A DNA stretch of 5,494 nucleotides from Candidatus Bathyarchaeota archaeon (GTDB taxonomy: Archaea; Thermoproteota; Bathyarchaeia; TCS64): the NCBI GenBank assembly GCA_016934355.1, contig JAFGTA010000175.1, positions 1 through 5,494 on the forward strand. Reading direction: 5' to 3'. Positions 1-4,631 of this stretch are shown here, one piece after another. The position numbers and the translations under genes are program-made. How positions within the stretch are numbered: the stretch's first letter is position 1; every line of letters begins with the position of its first letter. The notes under the pieces were generated by a model that worked only from the letters and a program-made list of their open reading frames with translations, made no database searches and was not told the DNA's origin.

Positions 1-254
1 GGCTTGGACTCGGTGCCCACGTAGACGGCGCCTATCTCGGATGGGTCTATGCCGGAGCGCCTCACAGCCTGCTTCGCCGCCTCCACCGAGATGGTCACCG
101 TGTCCTCATCTGGCGCTACCACTGATTTCTCCTCCACCGGCGCACCGTCTCCCCCCCAGACCCGGTTCACCTCGGAGGCTTCCAGCCGGTACATGGGGAC
201 GTAGGCGCCGTACCCCACGATGCCGACTTGTCTTGATGTCTTCAAGTGCTTCAC
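1..254 (-). CDS. Hydroxymethylglutaryl-CoA synthase, archaeal type (N-terminal part, cut by left edge)
   Basis: The first 84 residues are visible; the rest lies beyond the left edge. HMG-CoA synthase condenses acetyl-CoA with acetoacetyl-CoA in the cytoplasmic mevalonate pathway, which supplies archaeal isoprenoid lipids. Recognition rests on the archaeal N-terminus: [14 protein letters not shown] (residues 11-24), RVWG (31-34), EEKSV (41-45), PDEDT (48-52) and [11 protein letters not shown] at the edge. E82 of GTES matches the family's catalytic glutamate. GTG at 254-252 is the chosen start, with 10 residues before the conserved GIVGYG. TTG at 245-243 is an alternative that shortens the protein by three residues. 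Only a weak AGGT lies 12 nt upstream of the GTG. The segment between RVWG and EEKSV is shorter than I remember for euryarchaeal homologues. In many archaea a thiolase and a DUF35 protein gene follow and form a complex with it; here they would lie outside the window. The family call is secure; the exact start is less so. Confidence 0.93.
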   Translation of the reverse strand, partial: MKHLKTSRQVGIVGYGAYVPMYRLEASEVNRVWGGDGAPVEEKSVVAPDEDTVTISVEAAKQAVRRSGIDPSEIGAVYVGTESK

Positions 255-290
255 TCGCGAAATTTTACCTGAACATCTTACGGGCTCACT

Positions 291-298
291 ATTTAAAG
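291..298 (-). promoter_or_regulatory. Candidate TATA box for HMG-CoA synthase
   Basis: On the minus strand CTTTAAAT occupies 298-291 in the gap between the MFS stop and the HMG-CoA synthase start. Initiation 25-27 bp downstream would fall near 268 and give a 5' leader of about 14 nt before the GTG start. It implies that this gene has its own promoter rather than relying on read-through from the MFS gene. TTTAAA is symmetric, so orientation is inferred from the gene. Confidence 0.5.
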
Positions 299-315
299 GT
301 GTTCGACACTGAACG

Positions 316-320
316 AAAAA
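316..320 (-). terminator. Short T-run, possible terminator of the MFS gene
   Basis: Archaeal transcription can end at U-runs without a hairpin. The minus strand carries five T residues at 320-316, about 38-42 nt past the MFS stop codon and just upstream of the HMG-CoA synthase TATA box. It is the only T-run of this length in the gap. A run of five is short, so the call is tentative. Confidence 0.35.
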
Positions 321-357
321 CCGTACGACAGGGGACGAACGTAGGGAGGCGCCGGGG

Positions 358-1539
358 CTAAACAGGCACCTGTTTGGTCTCGACGCCTACCTGAAGCGCC
401 ACGAACAGCCCCAGCCCTATCAGGGATATCGCGGAGCCCACCCAGAAGATGGGCTTCAGGCCGAACATGTCGGCGAGAACCCCGGAAAGCAGGGGACCCG
501 CCATCATCCCCAGGCTCATGGCGCTCTGGAGTACGCTCATGGTGGTCCCTATGCCGAGGCCGCGGCCCTCGATGGCGGCTATCGCCGTGATCGCGGGCGT
601 CATCAACGCGCTGCCGGCTGCGAAAATGAGCCTTGCCCCCATCACCTGCCAGAAAGTGTGGGTGAAAGGGAAGCATACCATCCCCACGACGGAGACGAGC
701 CCCCCAACTATGATGAGCCTGTTCTTGTCGTACCTGTCGGCGAGGTCTCCGCACGGCCTCTGAAGCACCGCCGATGATAGTTGTCCGGCGGAGAGCACTG
801 TGCCGGCCGCCGTCACGGAGAGCGCTAGCCCGCCGTCGGCCACGGGGTTGGTCATGAATATGGCGAGGAACCCCATGATGGCTCCACGGCCCAGCGCGTT
901 CACCGAGCGGAAGACGAAGCTGGCCAGCAGTATCCTGTTCGAGAGCACCCGCCTGAATGAGGGCTTGGGCTTGTCGACGCTGTAAGACGTTGAACCCAGG
1001 TCGGGTAGGAAGAGCATGATGAGGACGAGGCTGAGGGCCGTGAGGCCGCTCATGAAGTAGAAGGGGGCACTCATGCTGAAGAGGTCTGTGAGGCTGCCGC
1101 CGAGGAGGGGGCCGAACCCCATGCCGCCGAACATCGCGAAGTTCATGGTGCCCATGTACCGCCCCTCCGACCCCTGAGGGGAAAGCTCAGCGGCGTATGC
1201 CATGGCGACGGGCATCGTCATGGCTGAGCCGAGTCCGTGGATGAACCTGAATGTGACGAGGGACGTGAAGTCCCAAGCTATGGAGTAGAGCAGCGAAACG
1301 ACGGCGTACACAAGCAGCCCCGCCACGATAACCTTCTTCTTGCTGGTGGTGTCGCTGAACCTGCCGGCTGGGGCGCTGAATATGAGCCGTGATATGCTCC
1401 AAGCGGAGCTGAGAAGCCCTATCTGGGTGTAGGTGGCTCCCAGGTTCTCGGCGTACAGCGGCAGTATCGGGCTGACGATGCCGAGTCCAAGCATGGCGAC
1501 GAACACCGATAGAAGCAGGACCTGTATAGCTCGTTTCAT
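358..1539 (-). CDS. MFS transporter, probable DHA1-like efflux protein (12 TM)
   Basis: This 393-residue protein is the usual length for a 12-helix major facilitator. It would sit in the cytoplasmic membrane and move a small solute, probably by proton antiport. TM1 spans about residues 5-28. Motif A lies between TM2 and TM3 at 59-70 (G59-R-F-S-D63, then KKK), and its counterpart in the second half is at 264-274 ([11 protein letters not shown]). A motif-B-like stretch starts at R98 (RFIHGLGSA). Motif C, typical of antiporters, is at 143-148 (GPLLGG), with an echo at 348-353 (GPLLSG). The hydrophilic loop joining the two six-helix halves is around 180-200. The ATG at 1539 begins just before TM1 and lies about 26 bp from a TATA box, so the mRNA is probably leaderless. 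The gene is divergent from the secreted-protein gene and ends about 100 bp before HMG-CoA synthase. The substrate cannot be read from sequence; drug or metabolite export is a family-based guess. Confidence 0.93.
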   Translation of the reverse strand: MKRAIQVLLLSVFVAMLGLGIVSPILPLYAENLGATYTQIGLLSSAWSISRLIFSAPAGRFSDTTSKKKVIVAGLLVYAVVSLLYSIAWDFTSLVTFRFIHGLGSAMTMPVAMAYAAELSPQGSEGRYMGTMNFAMFGGMGFGPLLGGSLTDLFSMSAPFYFMSGLTALSLVLIMLFLPDLGSTSYSVDKPKPSFRRVLSNRILLASFVFRSVNALGRGAIMGFLAIFMTNPVADGGLALSVTAAGTVLSAGQLSSAVLQRPCGDLADRYDKNRLIIVGGLVSVVGMVCFPFTHTFWQVMGARLIFAAGSALMTPAITAIAAIEGRGLGIGTTMSVLQSAMSLGMMAGPLLSGVLADMFGLKPIFWVGSAISLIGLGLFVALQVGVETKQVPV

Positions 1540-1561
1540 CCACAGTGAGATACGCCAATAG

Positions 1562-1577
1562 AATATATTCTTTTTTT
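1562..1577 (-). promoter_or_regulatory. Promoter (BRE + TATA) of the MFS gene, leaderless type
   Basis: Reading the minus strand, seven A residues and a G (1577-1570) form a purine-rich BRE-like element, followed directly by AATATATT (1569-1562). The TATA centre is about 26 bp from the A of the MFS ATG at 1539, so transcription should start at or next to the start codon. AATATATT is palindromic and could also support plus-strand initiation near 1592. Confidence 0.65.
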
Positions 1578-1611
1578 AAAACGGAGGAATCGCCCGCTGC
1601 CGACGTTGCAC

Positions 1612-1632
1612 GTGATCGATATCATCGTTCAC
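1612..1632. promoter_or_regulatory. Operator-like imperfect inverted repeat in a divergent promoter region
   Basis: Arms GTGATCGAT (1612-1620) and ATCGTTCAC (1624-1632) are inverted copies matching at 8 of 9 positions, separated by ATC. The dyad sits between the MFS promoter (1562-1577) and the candidate TATA box of the plus-strand gene (1636-1644), immediately next to the latter. Size and placement suit a site for a dimeric winged-helix or HTH regulator. No regulator gene is visible in the window, so binding is inferred. Confidence 0.4.
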
Positions 1633-1635
1633 CAA

Positions 1636-1644
1636 ACATTAAAC
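1636..1644 (+). promoter_or_regulatory. Candidate TATA box for the secreted-protein gene
   Basis: ACATTAAAC at 1636-1644 is preceded by ACCAA and is centred about 27 bp before the ATG at 1668, the spacing for leaderless initiation. A GGAGG at 1648-1652 lies 15 nt before the ATG, rather far for a Shine-Dalgarno and outside the transcript if initiation is at 1668. If the T/A-rich tract at 1562-1580 is the real promoter, GGAGG would instead be within the leader. Confidence 0.4.
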
Positions 1645-1667
1645 CCCGGAGGCCGACCGAAAACTGG

Positions 1668-2393
1668 ATGAGGAGAATCTTCAAGGCGCTTATAGTGTTG
1701 ATCGCCGTGATCGGTTTGGCGGCGGTCTCCTTCCGCCTAGTCAGCCAGAACACGGCTATTCTCATCACCCCTGAGGTGTGGAGCCAGAACAGCCCCGATG
1801 GAGCCAGCTACGAGTTCAAGGTCAACGACTTCCAGTGTACATCCGATTCCGGTCTCGAGGAGGGCTTCCTCTGGGAGATCGACAGAGTAGTCGTCACGGA
1901 CCCCTCCGGGAACCAGTACGAGCTGGAGAAGGACTTCAACGTCAACGACTATTCAGGGGAGGTAACGCGGAGGTTCGTGCTGTACGGCCCAGCCGGCGCC
2001 GGGCAACCCGAGTCGGGGCGCTACCGCTTCGACTTCATAAAGGACGGGGAGACGGCTCTCACAAAGCACTGTGACTACGAGCAGAGCAGGATGAGCTACC
2101 CCACCGAGGTGCAGTGGACGCGGAGGGGCGCCGACCTCCACGTCGAGTGGACGCCGCCCGAGGGGGCTGGTAAGGACAACTGGTACAAGGTGCTGGTCTG
2201 GAGCATAGACGACACGCCGAACCTGTTCATATCCCAGAAATACGGCGGCGAATCAAGTGACGCCGTGATGGAGGACGTGCCTCTACTCGAAGACGGCGCC
2301 TACACGCTGAACGTAGCCATATACTTCAGCACAGGCTACGCATACAGCGAGATGCACGACTTCACGTGGGACGACCACGCTTCGCCGAGGTAG
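1668..2393 (+). CDS. Membrane-anchored extracellular protein of unknown function, Ig/FN3-like ectodomain
   Basis: The gene encodes 241 residues from ATG 1668. The frame stays open upstream to a GTG at 1545, but that part would cross the divergent promoter region and encodes low-quality sequence. The ATG begins a typical membrane anchor: MRRIFK, then a hydrophobic helix at about 7-22. No clear cleavage site is seen, so it is probably a signal anchor with the rest outside the cell. Residues about 30-140 look like a beta-sandwich, with VTDPSGN (76-82) and a closing SGRYRFDF strand (116-123). C57 and C135 are the only cysteines and could form a disulfide across this domain. Residues about 145-230 (EVQWTRRGADLHVEWTPP, then Y-x-V-x-V-W, then AYTLNVAIYF) follow the strand pattern of a fibronectin-III-like domain. 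I do not recognise the family. It is the only plus-strand gene, divergent from the MFS exporter, and may serve surface binding or adhesion; that is inference. Confidence 0.75.
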   Translation: MRRIFKALIVLIAVIGLAAVSFRLVSQNTAILITPEVWSQNSPDGASYEFKVNDFQCTSDSGLEEGFLWEIDRVVVTDPSGNQYELEKDFNVNDYSGEVTRRFVLYGPAGAGQPESGRYRFDFIKDGETALTKHCDYEQSRMSYPTEVQWTRRGADLHVEWTPPEGAGKDNWYKVLVWSIDDTPNLFISQKYGGESSDAVMEDVPLLEDGAYTLNVAIYFSTGYAYSEMHDFTWDDHASPR

Positions 2394-2396
2394 TCA

Positions 2397-3266
2397 CTAG
2401 CCCAGGTAGACTTCACGTATCGCCTTCAGCGACTTCAGCGTCGCCCTTAGGCTATACGGAGGCTCGAACGTCTTCACACACTGTACCCAATCGTCGCCGA
2501 CGACCTCGATCCCGTCTAGATCGATCTCGCCGACGCCCATCTCAGCCGATAAGGCGATGTGCGGTATCTCCGCGGGGTCGAAGCCCATGAGCCTACTGCA
2601 CACGGAGTCCGTCGAGACGACGTTCACCCCGGCTACTATGACGTCGAGGCAGACAGGGTTCCCTACGACTGGGCCGTTGCCCTCCATACATATGAGCCCG
2701 TCCACCACGACCAGATCGTTGCGGATGGTCTTCGCGAGATACGGCAGTATCTCATTCAGTTTACTATGAAGCCTACCTTTCTTGGCGCGCTGGAAGACGC
2801 CGTACAGGTTCTTTATGCTAAGAGTCACAAGGGTGTGGGCGCAGGTCTTGATCTTGGGAACATTGACGAAGTACTCCGCCTCCGTGACCGTCTTGGGGAG
2901 CCTGAGCACCGTTCCGGCTACCTCGTGCTCCTCGTAGTCGTCGTGGCTCAGGTTCAGCCATGACGCGTCCCACTCGTCCAGCTTATCCATTAGTCCTGAC
3001 CTCTTCGCCCTCATGTCCGCTGAGCCAGAGATGTTATCGGACTCCACCACAGTCACGTCGCAGCCCCTCTCCTTGAGAAGCCTCACGACTGCCTCGATGA
3101 CCCTGAAGTCGGTGACAACCATGCCTTGCGGGTTCTTGGCGTTGCAGATGTTGGGCTTGACCACCGCGTGCCTGGCTCCCCTGAGGTCCATGCCCGCCAG
3201 CTCCACGCCCCTGCGAACGGCTGCCGAGACGTCCCCCCCGCAGTGCACCACGGAGACCCTGCTCAC
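2397..3266 (-). CDS. DUF362 family protein
   Basis: With GTG 3266 as start this is a 289-residue cytoplasmic protein. The DUF362 pattern is clear: MSRVSVVHC at the N-terminus, VVKPNIC with K37-P38-N39, VVESD (74-77), the signature FVNVPKIKTC then IKNLYG (133-156), the acidic stretch VVVDGLICMEGNGP (186-199), and STDSV around D220. It has eight cysteines (9, 41, 69, 142, 193, 206, 223, 263) but no CxxCxxC ferredoxin module, unlike DUF362-ferredoxin fusions. The family's biochemical role is unclear to me, so no reaction is assigned. A GTG at 3281 would add five residues and overlap the upstream stop by one base (TAGTG). However, GGAGGT at 3279-3274 sits 7 nt before the GTG at 3266, which favours the shorter form. 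Tight coupling to the oxidoreductase implies co-expression and perhaps a shared pathway. Its stop is 3 bp from the stop of the opposing gene. Confidence 0.88.
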   Translation of the reverse strand: MSRVSVVHCGGDVSAAVRRGVELAGMDLRGARHAVVKPNICNAKNPQGMVVTDFRVIEAVVRLLKERGCDVTVVESDNISGSADMRAKRSGLMDKLDEWDASWLNLSHDDYEEHEVAGTVLRLPKTVTEAEYFVNVPKIKTCAHTLVTLSIKNLYGVFQRAKKGRLHSKLNEILPYLAKTIRNDLVVVDGLICMEGNGPVVGNPVCLDVIVAGVNVVSTDSVCSRLMGFDPAEIPHIALSAEMGVGEIDLDGIEVVGDDWVQCVKTFEPPYSLRATLKSLKAIREVYLG

Positions 3267-3273
3267 GCCCATA

Positions 3274-3279
3274 ACCTCC
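3274..3279 (-). promoter_or_regulatory. Shine-Dalgarno site deciding the DUF362 start
   Basis: The minus strand reads GGAGGT at 3279-3274, a strong match to the archaeal 16S rRNA tail. It is 7 nt from GTG 3266 but only 1 nt from ATG 3272 and overlaps GTG 3281. It therefore selects the GTG at 3266 and indicates re-initiation just after the oxidoreductase stop codon. Confidence 0.7.
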
Positions 3280-3280
3280 A

Positions 3281-4261
3281 CTATAGCTCTGCCGAGACCT
3301 TCTCCATTATCCTCAGTATGGCGGCCTCGTCGTCCACGGTGATGAGGGGCTCCTCTACCCCCCTGATGAGGCGCTCGAAGTGCCTGTACTGGTTCTGGAA
3401 GCTGGGGTGCTTGAACTTAACGAGGTCGAGGTACCAGCCCAAGCCGCGGTCCTTGTACACAGTCTTCACGCCGTCCCTCTCGCAGACCACCTTGAAGGGC
3501 TTTATCATGAGATCGGCGCTCAGCTTACCCGCGGAGCCGTAGGCTTCGACCTTAAACTTAGGCACCAGCTTAGTCCAGCTGAGGCTACACTCCACAGGTA
3601 TCTCCCTGTCCGTGACGAAGGTGACCTCCATGTTGTCACACACCTTGTAGCTCTCGCACCACGACCGCAGCTCCTTTACCTCGACGGCCCTTCCAGCGAC
3701 CTGCTTCGAGACGCTGAGTATGTGCGGGAGCACGTCCTCCACGAGTCCGTTGGTCTGTGTGGTCCTGAAGTCCGTCTGGCTGCGGTATGTCCTGAGGTTG
3801 TTCTCGAACGACAGGCTTAGGCTACATACGTCGCCTATCCTCCCCGACATGGCTAGCCCGTTGAGTCGTATGAGGCACGGGGTGAAGGCATAGTTGTGCC
3901 CCGGTAGCACCACGAGCCCAGTCTCACCCTGAACCTTCTTTATCCTCATGCAGCCCTCCACCGTCTCAGCGAGAGGCTTCTCACAGAGCACGTGCTTACC
4001 GTACCCGAGGGCCTCCAGCACCATCTCCTCATGAAACCGTGGAGGCGTATTCACCGCGACGGCGTCGATATCCGGGTCCCTAAGCAGTTCTCGGTAATCA
4101 CTGTAGCCTTTCGCTGCGCCGCACTCGCTCTTGACTGACTGCATCCGCTCCTCGTTCACGTCTGCGACGGCGGCCACCTCCACGTCCCTGGTGGCCTCTA
4201 TCGCGCGTAGGTGAAACATTGTGGTGACGCGGCCGCAGCCGACGACGCCGAGGCGGAGCAT
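3281..4261 (-). CDS. Gfo/Idh/MocA family NAD(P)-dependent oxidoreductase
   Basis: At 326 residues this matches the usual 320-350 of the family, which oxidises or reduces sugars, inositols and related polyols with NAD(P)(H) in the cytoplasm. The Rossmann domain occupies about residues 1-120: GVVGCGRV (5-12) binds the dinucleotide, D34 after the second strand would contact the adenosine ribose, and NTPPRFHEEM (71-80) and CEKPLAET (93-100) are hallmarks. K95 of EKP is the conserved catalytic lysine. GHNYAF (121-126) links to the alpha/beta substrate domain, where D176-V-L-P-H180 supplies the expected aspartate and histidine. The C-terminal half ends with the typical EEPLITVDDEA stretch (303-313). 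No key residue is missing. Acidic D34 suggests NAD rather than NADP, a family-based inference. The ATG at 4261 lies about 28 bp from a TATA box, so the transcript is probably leaderless and continues into the DUF362 gene. The substrate is unknown. Confidence 0.94.
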   Translation of the reverse strand: MLRLGVVGCGRVTTMFHLRAIEATRDVEVAAVADVNEERMQSVKSECGAAKGYSDYRELLRDPDIDAVAVNTPPRFHEEMVLEALGYGKHVLCEKPLAETVEGCMRIKKVQGETGLVVLPGHNYAFTPCLIRLNGLAMSGRIGDVCSLSLSFENNLRTYRSQTDFRTTQTNGLVEDVLPHILSVSKQVAGRAVEVKELRSWCESYKVCDNMEVTFVTDREIPVECSLSWTKLVPKFKVEAYGSAGKLSADLMIKPFKVVCERDGVKTVYKDRGLGWYLDLVKFKHPSFQNQYRHFERLIRGVEEPLITVDDEAAILRIMEKVSAEL

Positions 4262-4284
4262 GGTGTGATGAAACCCGGCTATGG

Positions 4285-4299
4285 CTTTTTATGTTTCCG
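4285..4299 (-). promoter_or_regulatory. Promoter (BRE + TATA) of the oxidoreductase-DUF362 pair
   Basis: On the minus strand GGAAAC (about 4298-4293) is followed by ATAAAAAG (4292-4285). The TATA centre is about 28 bp from the ATG at 4261-4259, so the mRNA should start within a base or two of the start codon. It lies in the 52-bp gap after the small membrane protein gene and shows that the pair can be transcribed on its own. Confidence 0.65.
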
Positions 4300-4313
4300 G
4301 TTACGCTCCGGGG

Positions 4314-4580
4314 CTACTCGACGAACTTGGTGAACAGCATCCCGGCGAGGCCGGTGGGCTTCTGCATGTTCTTGGGCTTGGGCGGGTGAGGTATGTTGCA
4401 GAAGTGCTTCCAGTAAAGGTATTTACCTATGGTGACTTCCAGCTTGAGGGTCCTGTGGAGGAACACGTCTACTGTTCCCATCCATCTCCGACCCAGGAAG
4501 CTGCCCGCGAAGGCCATGCCCAGCAGATAGGTCGCTACCGCGAGTAGGATCTGCACCGCAAACTGAACCGTGAACTCCAT
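4314..4580 (-). CDS. Small membrane protein of unknown function (88 aa)
   Basis: I do not recognise a family. Residues about 5-29 form one strongly hydrophobic, helix-length segment, VQFAVQILLAVATYLLGMAF and on to the next basic pair. A basic turn follows (R31-R32), then an amphipathic region (about 35-60; HRTLKLEVTIGKYLYWKHF) and a proline/lysine-rich stretch (PHPPKPKNMQKP, 64-75). A short hydrophobic end closes it (GLAGMLFTKFVE). The layout after the helix faintly recalls the start of KdpA, the channel subunit of the K+ ATPase, but the rest of KdpA is absent. The gene looks real: an AGTGAT ribosome site 4 nt before the ATG at 4580, a TATA-like TTTTATCT further up, an uninterrupted frame filling the gap between two same-strand genes, and a sensible membrane protein composition. 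It may be a subunit or modulator of a membrane complex; this is speculation. Confidence 0.75.
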   Translation of the reverse strand: MEFTVQFAVQILLAVATYLLGMAFAGSFLGRRWMGTVDVFLHRTLKLEVTIGKYLYWKHFCNIPHPPKPKNMQKPTGLAGMLFTKFVE

Positions 4581-4584
4581 CTAT

Positions 4585-4590
4585 ATCACT
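4585..4590 (-). promoter_or_regulatory. Ribosome binding site of the small membrane protein
   Basis: The minus strand reads AGTGAT at 4590-4585, 4 nt before ATG 4580, a partial match to the archaeal GGTGAT Shine-Dalgarno. It supports this ATG, although the spacing is slightly short. Confidence 0.45.
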
Positions 4591-4610
4591 AGCGATACAG
4601 CACTGTGGTT

Positions 4611-4618
4611 AGATAAAA
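4611..4618 (-). promoter_or_regulatory. Candidate TATA box for the small membrane protein
   Basis: TTTTATCT on the minus strand (4618-4611), just after the flippase-like gene, would place initiation near 4588, leaving a leader of about 8 nt. The same T4 tract could equally contribute to termination of the upstream transcript, so the assignment is weak. Confidence 0.35.
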
Positions 4619-4631
4619 GGATATCGCATCA

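Noticed and set aside
301..314. GTTC...GAAC inverted pair upstream of HMG-CoA synthase
   Set aside because: Only four matching positions per arm; not above what chance gives in a 100-bp gap.
293..754. Minus-strand 153-residue frame overlapping the MFS gene
   Set aside because: Very rich in R, H, G and D with no domain pattern, and in another frame of a clear MFS gene: a GC-driven shadow.
1545..1667. N-terminal extension of the secreted-protein frame from a GTG
   Set aside because: It would run through the divergent promoter and the dyad, adds 41 polar residues before a textbook membrane anchor, and has no ribosome site.
3339..3369. GTGATGA followed by CTGATGA, resembling C and D'/C' boxes on the plus strand
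   Set aside because: The putative D' and C' boxes overlap, no terminal D box follows, and the stretch is well-conserved coding sequence of the oxidoreductase on the other strand.
3380..3820. Plus-strand 146-residue frame antisense to the oxidoreductase
   Set aside because: Lies wholly opposite conserved Gfo/Idh/MocA coding sequence, with no promoter or recognisable protein features.
4265..4271. GTGATGA resembling a C box of an archaeal C/D guide RNA
   Set aside because: No CTGA D box follows within a suitable distance, and the site lies in the leader/promoter region of the oxidoreductase.
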